Shown: positions 20,175 to 29,946, numbered from the stretch's first letter. The stretch: 59,837 bases of DNA from Bacillota bacterium (GCA_017445315.1 JAFSUI010000011.1:1-59837), one strand, 5' to 3'. Numbers and translations: made by a program. The notes: generated by a model not told the origin, from the letters alone.

Positions 20175-22691
20175 CTATTGAATATGAACAACATCCATTA
20201 TTTTCATTGTATTTGCGCCATCTGCCTGCATATGTACTAGCTCTGTTCTAACTTCCGGCGCATCTTCTGTACTGAGTTTTTCCGTAACTCTTACCAGAAC
20301 ATAGAAGTCAGATTCACTTGATCTTATTTCACCAATCTTGAGATCCTCTATTGAATAGACGATATCAGGATTTGCGGAAATCGCACTGAGCGATCCATAG
20401 AGCTGCGAGTCTTCAGAGATGAGTTCCATTACTGCGGAGTCATCCTCGTTCAGCTTGCCCATGAGCTTTGAATAATAGGACAAAACTGTATCTACCGCTG
20501 CATCTACATATGTCACTTCGGTTCCGTCCTCTGCAGAATACCAAGCACTGTTTGTGAATGGCGCTGCCTGCTCGATTCCTTCAATACCGTAGTCGGTTCC
20601 CGATGTAAAGAGAATTGACTGATCCTCTGAAACGGCTCCAAGATTTGTTATGCCTGCGCTATACTTGTTAATTGCTGCAGCCGTATCCGAAATCTGTGGT
20701 TCCGATTCAGGTTCAGGCTGTGGATCTTCATCAACCGGAGTCTCAGGTGCAGGATCAACTTGCTCAATTGCACTCTGGTTAAAGAACGGAATATAGCTCT
20801 TTATCTTTTTTGAGATCGCATGATCCGGAAGGAAGATAAGTAGGCAAGAAATTCCTACGATGATGAGAAGGATAACGATTATGATATCAAGAAGCAGAGT
20901 CTTGCATCCGCCGCGTTTTTCGTAATCATAATCATCGTCATCTTCGTCATCAAAGATGTCTTCGTACTTCTTCTTTCTATCTACTTCTACCGCCTGCTCT
21001 TCTTCAACTTCTTCATCTTCTTCATCTTCCGCCGCGAGCATTCCTGCTTCTAGTCTTGCGGCCTCAACCTCAAGTGCGCGGTGCGATGCATTAAGCTTTT
21101 CGAGTTCGGCGTCTATTGCTGCCTCTTCCTGGGCAAGTCTCTCGGCTTGCTCTGCAAGTGCAGTCTTAAGTCTAAGGTCTTCACTAACCTCAGCATATCT
21201 TTCGGAAGTGATTTCAGGCGCAGATGTTTCTGCGACAGGTGTTTCTTCGACAGGTGTTTCTGCGACAGGCGGTTCCTTCGGTGTAAGCGTTGCTGCGGCT
21301 GCTGCGATTGCTGCAGCTTCTGCGGCGAGCCTTGCTTCTTCTGCTGCCTGAGCTTCATCGGCGAGTCTTGCTTCCTCTGCTGCCTGGGCTTCTGCGGCGA
21401 GTCTTGCTTCTTCTGCAGCCTGGGCTTCAGCTGCAAGCCTTGCTTCCTCTGCAGCCTGGGCTTCTGCCTCTGCTGCTACTCTAGCTTCTTCCTCTCGAGC
21501 AATTCTAGCAGCTTCCTCTGCAAGTCTAGCCTGCTCGGCTGCTCTAGCTTCTTCCTCTGCTGCGAGTCTTGCAGCCTCTTCTGCAGCTTTTGCTTCTTCC
21601 TCTTCTAAAGCCTTGAGCGCTTCCTCTGCTGCCTGGGCTTCAGCTGCAGCCTTTGCTGCCGCTTCTTCTGCGGCTCTTGCCTTTGCCGCTGCTTCCTCTG
21701 CGAGACGCTCAGCTTCTTCAGCGAGTCTCTCTGCTTCGTCGGCCTCAGCCTCTGCGGATGCCTTGGCAACCTCTCCTCTCGTCAACGGAGCAGGTTCTGC
21801 TATAACTTCTTCGGCCTGAACTTCGGCGTCAATAGCGCCTTCAGCTTCAGCCGCATCTACTCCCTTTTCAAACGCATGCTCAACAGCAGCCTTAAGTTCT
21901 TCTTTTTCGGTCTGCTCCTGAACCTTCTTTCTGATGCGCTCGTACTCTTCGTCAAGCAGCGCCTGGAACTCTTCGTTCTTGCGGTTAAAAGTATAGAATT
22001 TTTCTATCTTTCTTCCTGCAGGACGAGAAGATGTCTTGGGTGCCGAAGCATCAGTATTAATTCCAAGAGCGGCGTAGTCTCTCTCTTTGATTCCTGCGGC
22101 CTCGCTTGCTGCAGCCTCAATTCCACTCTTGTCAATTTTGTCTATTACAATCGTTCCCTTTGATGGAGAAGGTGCAGGTGCAGGCTTCTCTTCAGGAACC
22201 ATATTTTCATAACTATCTGCGGTATTTAGCGGCGGTATAAAGTCAACCGAGAAAAGTTCCTCGTCATCGTCGTGGAACAAAGAAAGGTCCGAGCGACCAT
22301 GTCTATCAAGTCTCATTGTATGAACAAGATTCCAATCAAACTCATCATGATGCCTGTCTGACTGAATGCGCTCATAAATATCTTCTTCCGTCATTGTGAT
22401 TGCGCGCCTACGCTCCTCGGCAGCCTTCTTTTCTTTTCCCTCAAGAACGGAAGCCCAATCAAAATCTACTCTGTCGGTCTTTTTCTCGTCAGTCGGGTAA
22501 CCCTCAAGATCCCAGTCCATTCCGTCCATGTGGAAGGAGGACTTACTGAACGTAAATCCGTCATTCTTGGAAGATTTTGATGGCGCATCATTTGGCGTAA
22601 CAGAAATGTCCGAATAGTCGATTGGATTACCGCAATCGCTGCAGAACTTCTCGGTACCTTCTAGTTTTTTGCCGCAAACTTTACAATACAT
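20175..22691 (-). CDS. Zinc-ribbon membrane protein with Ala/Glu repeat coiled coil
   Basis: About 838 residues from ATG 22691 (after GGGGAGG). It opens with a zinc ribbon (CKVCGKKLEGTEKFCSDCG). A long charged region follows, then some 200 residues of Ala/Glu/Arg-rich coiled coil including a 12-residue tandem unit (EARLAAEAQAAE, about four copies, 21315-21470). A Pro/Glu/Thr repeat (PVEETPVAET) comes next, then a basic-flanked membrane helix (LLLDIIIVILLIIVGISCLL) and an outer domain of about 170 residues. The domain order matches clostridial zinc-ribbon envelope proteins of unknown function. It is the first gene of the six-gene run. The DNA repeats make it prone to length change. Confidence 0.85.
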   Translation of the reverse strand: MYCKVCGKKLEGTEKFCSDCGNPIDYSDISVTPNDAPSKSSKNDGFTFSKSSFHMDGMDWDLEGYPTDEKKTDRVDFDWASVLEGKEKKAAEERRRAITMTEEDIYERIQSDRHHDEFDWNLVHTMRLDRHGRSDLSLFHDDDEELFSVDFIPPLNTADSYENMVPEEKPAPAPSPSKGTIVIDKIDKSGIEAAASEAAGIKERDYAALGINTDASAPKTSSRPAGRKIEKFYTFNRKNEEFQALLDEEYERIRKKVQEQTEKEELKAAVEHAFEKGVDAAEAEGAIDAEVQAEEVIAEPAPLTRGEVAKASAEAEADEAERLAEEAERLAEEAAAKARAAEEAAAKAAAEAQAAEEALKALEEEEAKAAEEAARLAAEEEARAAEQARLAEEAARIAREEEARVAAEAEAQAAEEARLAAEAQAAEEARLAAEAQAAEEARLADEAQAAEEARLAAEAAAIAAAAATLTPKEPPVAETPVEETPVAETSAPEITSERYAEVSEDLRLKTALAEQAERLAQEEAAIDAELEKLNASHRALEVEAARLEAGMLAAEDEEDEEVEEEQAVEVDRKKKYEDIFDDEDDDDYDYEKRGGCKTLLLDIIIVILLIIVGISCLLIFLPDHAISKKIKSYIPFFNQSAIEQVDPAPETPVDEDPQPEPESEPQISDTAAAINKYSAGITNLGAVSEDQSILFTSGTDYGIEGIEQAAPFTNSAWYSAEDGTEVTYVDAAVDTVLSYYSKLMGKLNEDDSAVMELISEDSQLYGSLSAISANPDIVYSIEDLKIGEIRSSESDFYVLVRVTEKLSTEDAPEVRTELVHMQADGANTMKIMDVVHIQ

Positions 22692-22761
22692 ATATACCTC
22701 CCCTGCGCAGTTCATAAGCGCAAGTAAATTCCCTGGATGAATTATTACAATAGTCCGTAAT

Positions 22762-22790
22762 ATTATACAATATATGTAGAAATATAACAA
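22762..22790 (-). promoter_or_regulatory. Sigma-A promoter of the six-gene operon
   Basis: On the minus strand TTGTTA (22790-22785), a 17-bp spacer and TATAAT (22767-22762), placed about 70 bases before the zinc-ribbon protein start. No comparable promoter is seen in the short gaps between the following five genes. Confidence 0.75.
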
Positions 22791-22830
22791 CGGGATATGT
22801 ATTTTTACTTTATTGTGCTAAAGCAAGAAC

Positions 22831-22864
22831 TTGCTATCACCTTCTCTAATAAATATGATATAAT
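22831..22864 (+). promoter_or_regulatory. Promoter of the histidine kinase gene, giving a near-leaderless mRNA
   Basis: TTGCTA (22831-22836), a 17-bp spacer and TATGAT (22854-22859), overlapping a perfect TATAAT (22859-22864). With either -10, transcription would begin about 0-5 bases from the ATG at 22871, leaving no room for a ribosome-binding site. Confidence 0.55.
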
Positions 22865-22870
22865 CACGAT

Positions 22871-24799
22871 ATGAACGACAAAAATATGAACGACAATAAT
22901 AATAAGAAGAAGAACAGCAGAGGTGCATCCATAACAACAAGGGATATGTTAGGGGTCACGGCCATTATCCTGGTCCTTTTTTTGACCTTTCTTTTCATTG
23001 CTCTTAATCTACAATCAGAAGATAGCACCATGGCTATCCAGGATAGATACCAGTCCTTTAGTAACGGCTGGACGCTTACCCACGGCGATTCCACGGAGGT
23101 CGTAACCCTCCCCGTCCACGTTGAGGTCGGCGCCAACGAGACCATCACGATTTCTAAGGAACTTCCCACCATTTCGCAGTTCTATGCGACAGCAAGCAGA
23201 AACTACCACCAAAAGATGTTCGCATATGTAGATGACGAGCTAATCTATGAATTTCCAAAGGATAGCAGGATTTTTAGCCGCGCCGCAATAACCGACGACT
23301 GGAACCTAATCCGCCTAAACGAGGATATGTCCGGAAAACTCCTAAAAATAGAGTTCCAAACCGGAGCCTACGGCTTCTCCGGAAACATCAACCCCGTCTA
23401 TCTCGGAGAGGATAACACCATAGTCCAATATATCAGAGCAGAAACCGCAATCCCTTACGCCATGAGCATCAGCGTAATCGCGCTCGGCATAACCCTTATA
23501 GTTCTCGGAATCATCTATTCAAAATATAACAAAGACCGCACCCAAATCATCTCCGGTCTCATGCTTGTAACGATAGGAATTTGGATCACAAATAGATCCA
23601 AAATGCCGCTCCTCCTAACCGGAAGCAGCATAAAATATTTCCTTGCGTTCATAAGCCTTCTCTTGGAGACGGTGCTCATACTTCTCTATGTCTGGGAAAA
23701 ATTCAAAGATAAAAAACAGCCTCTAACAGGCCGGCTCATAATAATCGCAAGCGTTTATCTTGCCGCAATTTTAATATTCTCTCTCACCATGGGCTACCCG
23801 CTCGATCAGATGGTCAAATACGTCTATGAGTCTATTTTCCTTGCGTCTTTATATATGCTGATTATGCTTTGGCCGGTGGCCTTCGGAAAAGAAAGTAAGC
23901 GCCTGAGCCAGCGCCAGCGGACCACCAACAGAATGGAATTCTTCGCCGCCAATATAATGACCTTTGGTGTTGTCATAGGAATCATCTTTGATTTCTTCAT
24001 GAACAATAACAGGCTCTGGACGGATATCGGCGCAATCTCCAAAATTGTTTTGAACATCTACGCAATCACGCAGATTTCTATTCACATCTACAGAAGCTAT
24101 AACAACGTAATCGAAAGTGAAGAGATCAAAGGCCAGCTGCACAATAGCCAGCTAGAACTAATGATGGGCCAGATTCAGCCGCATTTTATATTTAATACGC
24201 TGAGTTCAATAAGAACCCTCGTAAAAGTTGAGCCCGATCTCGCCTACAATATGATCTACGATTTTTCCAACTATCTGAGAGCCAATGTAGATAATATGAC
24301 CAATATGAACGGCATCAATTTTTCTTCGGAGCTTGAGCATATAAAAAGCTATGTAAACATTGAAAAAGTAAGGTTTGGAGAGAGGCTCACGGTTGAGTAC
24401 GATCCCCAGTTTACAGATTTTAACGTGCCGCCACTCTCCATTCAGCCCATAGTAGAAAACGCCATCAAGCACGGCGTCTGCAAACGGCCTGAGGGCGGAA
24501 CCGTCTGGCTCAGAAGCTATGTAGAAGGAAATCACTATGTCGTAGAGGTAGAGGATAACGGCATCGGATTCTCTCCTGAATTCCTTGAAAGTCTAAATGA
24601 AAAAGGCTCTCTCTCCGAGGAAGACTCCACAAGACATAAATTTACCGGAAACGGTTCCAAAACCCACAAATCTACAGGAATGAGAAATATCATCCTCCGT
24701 CTAAAAGAAATGGCAAACGCCGATCTAAAAATAGAAAGCACTCAAGGCGTCGGAACAAAGATAAGAGTATTCTTCCCTATAGAAACATCCGGCCATTAA
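22871..24799 (+). CDS. Sensor histidine kinase, LytS/YesM-type
   Basis: 642 residues. A polar, Asn-rich start is followed by one membrane helix (about residues 27-46), an outer domain to about 190, and seven or so further helices to about 400 (7TM sensor layout). The His_kinase domain comes next (MGQIQPHFIFNTLSSIRTLV, phosphoacceptor His) and then a HATPase domain with PLSIQPIVENAIKHG and VEDNGIGFSPEF. It would pass phosphate to a LytTR or AraC-type response regulator, but none is adjacent. ATG 22871 lacks a ribosome-binding site; ATG at residue 26 (after AAGGGAT) is a possible alternative start directly before the first helix. Confidence 0.9.
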   Translation: MNDKNMNDNNNKKKNSRGASITTRDMLGVTAIILVLFLTFLFIALNLQSEDSTMAIQDRYQSFSNGWTLTHGDSTEVVTLPVHVEVGANETITISKELPTISQFYATASRNYHQKMFAYVDDELIYEFPKDSRIFSRAAITDDWNLIRLNEDMSGKLLKIEFQTGAYGFSGNINPVYLGEDNTIVQYIRAETAIPYAMSISVIALGITLIVLGIIYSKYNKDRTQIISGLMLVTIGIWITNRSKMPLLLTGSSIKYFLAFISLLLETVLILLYVWEKFKDKKQPLTGRLIIIASVYLAAILIFSLTMGYPLDQMVKYVYESIFLASLYMLIMLWPVAFGKESKRLSQRQRTTNRMEFFAANIMTFGVVIGIIFDFFMNNNRLWTDIGAISKIVLNIYAITQISIHIYRSYNNVIESEEIKGQLHNSQLELMMGQIQPHFIFNTLSSIRTLVKVEPDLAYNMIYDFSNYLRANVDNMTNMNGINFSSELEHIKSYVNIEKVRFGERLTVEYDPQFTDFNVPPLSIQPIVENAIKHGVCKRPEGGTVWLRSYVEGNHYVVEVEDNGIGFSPEFLESLNEKGSLSEEDSTRHKFTGNGSKTHKSTGMRNIILRLKEMANADLKIESTQGVGTKIRVFFPIETSGH

Positions 24800-24811
24800 A
24801 CCAATAGCAAG

Positions 24812-24842
24812 AAGAAAGGGCGACCTGTGATCGCCCTTTCTT
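24812..24842. terminator. Bidirectional terminator between kinase and M3 genes
   Basis: AAGAAAGGGCGA and TCGCCCTTTCTT form a perfect 12-bp stem around CCTGTGA. A/T-rich ends on both sides serve the converging kinase gene (+) and M3-like gene (-). Confidence 0.88.
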
Positions 24843-24850
24843 AATTTATT

Positions 24851-26566
24851 TTATGCTTTTTCTATATAATCCTCTAGCACGCTCTTTCCGTAGCTTATCG
24901 CTCTTGCAACAGCGCCATCTTCGTATGGCGGCGTCAGTTTTGCTATCCTAAGAGTCTCAAGATATCCATTGCTTCCACCCATATCTGCAAGCGCAAGATA
25001 GTCGCGCCACGCCTTTCCCGGATGCTCAATAAATTTCTTATACATCTCCATAGCGTTAACAGACGCAAGCGGATACTCTATGTAATAGAACGGATAGAGG
25101 AAGCAGTGATGCTTGTGATACCAATATCCGCCGCACTCCATAAACGTATCGTCCTCATCGTATTTACGCCAAGGCATATACTTTTTCTCAAGCTCTCTCC
25201 ACGCGAGATTTCTTTCCTTTGGTGTCATCTCAGGCCTTGAATAGCAAATATGCTGGAACTCATCGTACGCAACACCAAATGGTATAAACGTTAAAATCTC
25301 ATGCAAGTTATAGCTTTCGTATTTTGATGCATCGTCTCCAAAGAAATTCTTTGCATACATATTGGAGAACTGGTTCATGGACATTACGTGAATCTCCATG
25401 ATGTCCGCAGACGATGTGTAATACTCCTCTATAGGCTGCTTTCGGGACGATCTATAGGTTGCAAATGCATGCCCAAGGCTTCCGCAAATATTCTTTAGGC
25501 TCTTGGCCGAGCCATCAAAGAAAGAAAATACAAAAGGTGCCTTCTTTGATGCAAGCATGGTCGCATATTCACGAGCTGCTTTTCCCGGTCTATTGGCATC
25601 AGCATCAATCAAGCCGTGCATCAGCATAAAGCTGATAAACTCGTCGGTCTCGGGACTGAAGTCTCGGAACATCTCCACGAGCTTTTCTTTCATGCTCTCC
25701 ATATCGCCAACCGGCTTTGCATTTCCATCCGGGAACACGATAGCTTCGTCGTATGCCATAACCTCGTCTATTCCGAGTCTCTTGGCCTGCGCCTCAAACA
25801 GCTTATTGCAGAAAGGAACTATCTCCTCAAGAACCTGCTTTCTAAAGTTCTCAACTTCTTCCTGACCGTAATCCACACGCCAGCGCTTTAGATATCCAAC
25901 AGGAATATAGTTTTCGTATCCAAGGTTTTTGGCCATCTCTGTACGGATCTTTACGAGCTCGTCCCAGATTTCTTCAAGTCTTTCCGAGATGCCGTTAAGA
26001 AAACCAGAAAACGCTTTGAACGCTTCTTTTCTCAGATTTCTATCCTCGTGCGCAAACATACGCTGGAGCGCCAGGAAGTTTTTCTCTTCGCCATCTATCG
26101 TCACATTGCATGTTGCAATAAGGCGCTGGTACTCTGACATAAGCTCAGACTCGCGCTTTGCAAGAGGAATATTTTCCTCGCAGAAAAGTTTCTTTCTCGT
26201 ATCAAGATTAACAAAGTACATGGGCCCGAGTTTTTCCTCTATATAGTCCTTGAAACGGCTGTTGTAGAGCGCTTCATTAAACTCAACCCTCGCCTTGTCA
26301 AACAGCGGCGCGTTCTCAGTCGCAATGCGATGTTCCTCCGCATAGAACTCGTCCGTTGTGTCCTGCGTCTGTCTAATAAAAGTAACCTCAAGAAGATCGT
26401 TAATCATCCTAAGGAACTGATTATGCTCAAATATAATCTCAAGGACAGTTTCGCCGTCTTCGGCCTCTTCTACCCTTCTTATGGCATCCTGATTCATATC
26501 CACAAATGCCCTTAAGTCAGGCTTTGGAAATTTTAAATCTTTAAATGTCCAAGTGTCCTTATCCAT
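24851..26566 (-). CDS. M3-family oligoendopeptidase-like protein lacking HEXXH (paralogue 1)
   Basis: 571 residues with the M3B oligoendopeptidase fold along its length. Aligned by eye on the family landmark FNGT...HExGHAF, the zinc site reads FDGSAKSLKNICGSLGHAF: the first His and the catalytic Glu of HEXXH are replaced by Gly and Ser, and only the second His remains. The downstream Glu ligand region (SSADIMEIHVMSM) and the substrate tyrosines (YPFYYIEYPLA) are kept. The gene is intact, so it is probably a maintained pseudo-enzyme, perhaps a peptide-binding protein. It diverges from murE and has a paralogue on the other side of murE. The conclusion depends on my manual alignment. Confidence 0.85.
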   Translation of the reverse strand: MDKDTWTFKDLKFPKPDLRAFVDMNQDAIRRVEEAEDGETVLEIIFEHNQFLRMINDLLEVTFIRQTQDTTDEFYAEEHRIATENAPLFDKARVEFNEALYNSRFKDYIEEKLGPMYFVNLDTRKKLFCEENIPLAKRESELMSEYQRLIATCNVTIDGEEKNFLALQRMFAHEDRNLRKEAFKAFSGFLNGISERLEEIWDELVKIRTEMAKNLGYENYIPVGYLKRWRVDYGQEEVENFRKQVLEEIVPFCNKLFEAQAKRLGIDEVMAYDEAIVFPDGNAKPVGDMESMKEKLVEMFRDFSPETDEFISFMLMHGLIDADANRPGKAAREYATMLASKKAPFVFSFFDGSAKSLKNICGSLGHAFATYRSSRKQPIEEYYTSSADIMEIHVMSMNQFSNMYAKNFFGDDASKYESYNLHEILTFIPFGVAYDEFQHICYSRPEMTPKERNLAWRELEKKYMPWRKYDEDDTFMECGGYWYHKHHCFLYPFYYIEYPLASVNAMEMYKKFIEHPGKAWRDYLALADMGGSNGYLETLRIAKLTPPYEDGAVARAISYGKSVLEDYIEKA

Positions 26567-26682
26567 CCGTTTTTCCTTTAATCAAAAAACAATACACATA
26601 GTTATTTTACCACATTTTGCAGCAGAAATAAAGATATGATAAAATACCCATAAATTAGGATAAAAATGTTTAGGAGAAAGCC

Positions 26683-28110
26683 ATGAACCTAAGAATAGAT
26701 TCAAGAAAAGTTGAAAAAGGAGATATCTTTTTCTGCATCAAAGGTACTGCCCAGGACGGACACGACTATGCCTCAAGTGCCGCAGAAAAAGGAGCTTCCG
26801 TAATAGTATATAGCCACGATATTCCCTTTTCCGATACCGAAGAAACCGTATATATCAAGGTCGATGACACAGTAAAGGCCCTTAACGAAGCCGCAGACAG
26901 CTTCTACGGATTCCCGAGTAAAAAACTAAAAATGTTTGGTGTCACCGGAACCAACGGAAAAACGACCATCGCATATATGCTGGCAGATATCTATTCCAAG
27001 CTCGCAGGCCCAACCGGCTATGTCGGAACCGTAGGAAGCCAGGTTTCATATGACGGCGAAAAGAAAAACGTCTCACACGTAGATCTCACAACGCCGGATC
27101 CTATCTCCATGAACTCAACGCTCGCAGAAATGAGAAAAGAAGGCGCAGTAGCCGCCGCAATAGAAGCAAGCGCACACGGACTCGCCCAGGGCCGAGTAGA
27201 TAGCGTGGATTTTGATTATGCTATTTATACCAATCTCACGAGAGAGCATCTTGACTATTTTGGCGATATGGAAAGTTATTTCCAGGGAAAAGCCCTCTTC
27301 TTCAAAATGCTTAAGCCCGAGGCCGTTGCAATTATAAACATCGACGACGAATACGGCGAGAGGATGAAGTACCTCTGCACCGGAAAGGTCTTTACCTACG
27401 GAATAGAAGGAGTATCCAAGACCCCTGCTGACTATATGGCAACAAATGTTGAATACTCTTTTGACGGCATGGAATTTGATATCAAATACTCAGGTTCCAC
27501 CTGCCACGTAAAGACCGATATGCACGTGACATATAATCTATATAATCTTCTTGCGATATTTGCGACGCTCCACAAGGCCGGACTTCCGGCTGAAAAGATA
27601 GCCGCTGAATTCCTTCATATTCCAACGATTCCGGGCCGCATGACGAGTGTCAACGAGGGCCAAGACTTTAAGGTAATTGTGGATTACGCCCACACCGACG
27701 ACAGCTACGAGCAGCTCCTCCGCTATGTCAAAGAAGACATCCCCGGAGTTAACCGCATAATCACAGTTAACGGCGCACCCGGAAAAAGAGATAAGCTAAA
27801 CCGAGAGTCCTACGCCAAATGGATTGGAATGTATGGGGATTTTGCCGTACTGACAGAAGAAGACCCTCGCGACGAAAAACCGGAGGATATCGCTAGAGAA
27901 ATCGCATCCTTCCTCCCAGATGGTTTCCCGCATGAGATCATAACCGACAGATACGAGGCCATTAAATATGCGATAGATAATGCCCAGAAAAACGACGTAA
28001 TCCTCATCCTCGGAAAAGGCGCAGAGACATATCAGGACCGAGCAAACGGAAAAGAGTTTTGGATGGGAGACGACAACGCAGCCTGCGAGATTCTTAAGGC
28101 AAAATTCTAA
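26683..28110 (+). CDS. murE: UDP-MurNAc-tripeptide synthetase, MurE
   Basis: 475 residues: N-terminal UDP-binding domain (MNLRIDSRKVEKGDIFFCIKG has the SRxVxxGxxF motif), central ATPase with the P-loop GVTGTNGKTT near residue 88, DLTTPDP and EASAHGL, and a C-terminal domain containing VDYAHTDDSYE and EEDPRDEKPEDI. It adds the third residue to the peptidoglycan stem peptide; the DPR motif resembles DNPR of the meso-diaminopimelate enzymes. GGAGAAAGCC precedes ATG 26683. The gene lies apart from a dcw cluster, between two M3-like genes. Free-standing murE homologues with other roles exist, but the motifs are those of a true ligase. Confidence 0.92.
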   Translation: MNLRIDSRKVEKGDIFFCIKGTAQDGHDYASSAAEKGASVIVYSHDIPFSDTEETVYIKVDDTVKALNEAADSFYGFPSKKLKMFGVTGTNGKTTIAYMLADIYSKLAGPTGYVGTVGSQVSYDGEKKNVSHVDLTTPDPISMNSTLAEMRKEGAVAAAIEASAHGLAQGRVDSVDFDYAIYTNLTREHLDYFGDMESYFQGKALFFKMLKPEAVAIINIDDEYGERMKYLCTGKVFTYGIEGVSKTPADYMATNVEYSFDGMEFDIKYSGSTCHVKTDMHVTYNLYNLLAIFATLHKAGLPAEKIAAEFLHIPTIPGRMTSVNEGQDFKVIVDYAHTDDSYEQLLRYVKEDIPGVNRIITVNGAPGKRDKLNRESYAKWIGMYGDFAVLTEEDPRDEKPEDIAREIASFLPDGFPHEIITDRYEAIKYAIDNAQKNDVILILGKGAETYQDRANGKEFWMGDDNAACEILKAKF

Positions 28111-28141
28111 TAAAATCTACTTAAAAACGTTGAAAAATCAT

Positions 28142-28171
28142 TTGTAAAAAGTGTTACCGATGTGGTAGAAT
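28142..28171 (+). promoter_or_regulatory. Promoter of the second M3-like gene
   Basis: TTGTAA (28142-28147), an 18-bp spacer and TAGAAT (28166-28171), 66 bases before the ATG at 28237. It suggests transcription separate from murE; AGAGGTAATT precedes the start codon. Confidence 0.6.
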
Positions 28172-28236
28172 ATTCTTTGGTATGTGCCCGGTAGTTAATG
28201 TAGCTATTTAGGCTTTTTTCAAAGCCAGAGGTAATT

Positions 28237-29946
28237 ATGAGCGAAAATTCCTGGACTTTAAAGGAACTGAAGTTTCCAAGACCGGATCTCAACGTTTTTA
28301 CACATCTTTATAAGGACGCGATAGATAGAATCCAACAGGCCACAGACGGAGATGACATCATAGAAGTCCTATACGAAGTCGATGGCCTCTCCAGAAAAAT
28401 CACAGATCTTTTAACAGTCACAATGATTCGTCATACATTGGACACCACCGATGAACGTTATGAGCAGGACCAGCGCTGGTACGAAGAAAACCAGCCCCTA
28501 TTCGTAAAGTCCCTCTTGGATTTCAATGACGCAATCTATAACAGCCCATATAAGGACTATATCCGCGAGAAAATCGGCCCAATGTTCTTTGTTAAGTCCG
28601 ATGTCAAGAAAAAAACATTCTGCGAGGAGAACCTCCCTCTTCAACAAAAAGAGTCCGAGCTTCTCGGTGAATATGATGCGCTCATAGACTCCTGCCAAAA
28701 GGAAGTTCTCGGAGAGCCAACATCTTTCATCGGACTGCAGGAGCTTTTCGGTCACGAGGACAGAAACGTAAGACAGGCTGCCTTCAAAGCCTTCTCTGAA
28801 TTCCTCGCAGAGAACGAAGAAAAGCTAGAAGAAATCTGGGACGAACTTCTAAAAGTCAGAGACCAGATGGGAAAGAACCTCGGATATGATAACTATATTC
28901 CACTTGCATACCTAGAAAGACTCCGCCTTGAATATGGCGAGGAAGAAGTCGCTGCCTTCAGACAGCAGGTAGTTGATGAAATCGTTCCGCTTTGTGCCAA
29001 GATCTATGAGTTCCAGGCCAAGAATCTTGGAATCGACGAGGTCAAAGCTTATGACGAGAGAGTTCTCTTTAACGACGGAAACGCAAAGCCCATCGGCGAC
29101 AGAGACTATATGTTCAACAAAACCGTCAGCATGCTCCGCGACATGAGTCCAGAAACCGACGAATTCATAAGCTTCATGCTTGATCACGAGCTCATCGATT
29201 ACGAGACAAGACCGGAAAAATCCATGAGAGAGTATGCAACAATCCTGCCATCTCGTAAGGCGCCGTTTGCCTTTTATCATTTTGACGGAACACCCGCAAG
29301 CCTCCGCCGTCTTCACGAGGGCCTCGGCTATGCGTTTGCCGCATACAAGGCATCCCGCCGTCAGCACCTTGAAGAATACTACGCATCATCATCCGACATC
29401 ATGGAAATCCACGCGATGTCCATGGTTCTCTTTGCGAATAAATACGCAGAGAAGTTCTTTGGTGAAGATGCACAGAAATATATTTTCTCGCTCTTGCATA
29501 ACTACGTAACGTTCATTCCATTCAGCGTCGCTGTTGATGAGTTCCAGCATATCTGCTACGCAAATATTGACATGACGCCAAAGGAAAGAGTCCAGGCCTG
29601 GCACGACCTTGAGAAAAAATATATGCCATGGCGTAAATACGATGACGAAGATGAGTTTATGAATAGAGGTGGATACTGGTATCACAAGGCACATTTCTTC
29701 TTCCACCCCTTCTACTATATTGAATACACGTTCGCGACAATCAACGCTCTTGAGATGTATCAAAAATACGAGGAGCGTCCGGGCACCGCATGGAAAGAGT
29801 ATCTTGAGCTTACGGACATCGGAGGAAGCAAAGGCTACCTAGAGTCACTTAAGCTATCCAAACTCACCCCGGCATTTGAACCCGGTGCAGTCGCAAACTC
29901 AATCAAATACGTCAAAGAACTGCTAGAAAACTATATGAATAATTAA
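28237..29946 (+). CDS. M3-family oligoendopeptidase-like protein lacking HEXXH (paralogue 2)
   Basis: 569 residues, a clear paralogue of the protein at 24851-26566 (WTLKELKFPRPDL, HEDRNVRQAAFKAFSEFL and KKYMPWRKYDDED correspond). Its zinc site reads FDGTPASLRRLHEGLGYAF: in register the HExGH positions are E, G, L, G, Y. An HE pair is present one residue out of place but the second His is Tyr, so HEXXH is absent. The SSDIMEIHAMSM segment and the HPFYYIEYTFA tyrosines are kept. Together with paralogue 1 this suggests a duplicated, non-catalytic or altered M3 scaffold flanking murE. It is followed 35 bases later by the malic enzyme gene. Confidence 0.85.
   Translation: MSENSWTLKELKFPRPDLNVFTHLYKDAIDRIQQATDGDDIIEVLYEVDGLSRKITDLLTVTMIRHTLDTTDERYEQDQRWYEENQPLFVKSLLDFNDAIYNSPYKDYIREKIGPMFFVKSDVKKKTFCEENLPLQQKESELLGEYDALIDSCQKEVLGEPTSFIGLQELFGHEDRNVRQAAFKAFSEFLAENEEKLEEIWDELLKVRDQMGKNLGYDNYIPLAYLERLRLEYGEEEVAAFRQQVVDEIVPLCAKIYEFQAKNLGIDEVKAYDERVLFNDGNAKPIGDRDYMFNKTVSMLRDMSPETDEFISFMLDHELIDYETRPEKSMREYATILPSRKAPFAFYHFDGTPASLRRLHEGLGYAFAAYKASRRQHLEEYYASSSDIMEIHAMSMVLFANKYAEKFFGEDAQKYIFSLLHNYVTFIPFSVAVDEFQHICYANIDMTPKERVQAWHDLEKKYMPWRKYDDEDEFMNRGGYWYHKAHFFFHPFYYIEYTFATINALEMYQKYEERPGTAWKEYLELTDIGGSKGYLESLKLSKLTPAFEPGAVANSIKYVKELLENYMNN

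Noticed and set aside
20956-21819. Plus-strand Ser/Cys-rich and Leu-rich frames opposite the zinc-ribbon gene
   Set aside because: They are antisense shadows of the Ala/Glu repeat region.
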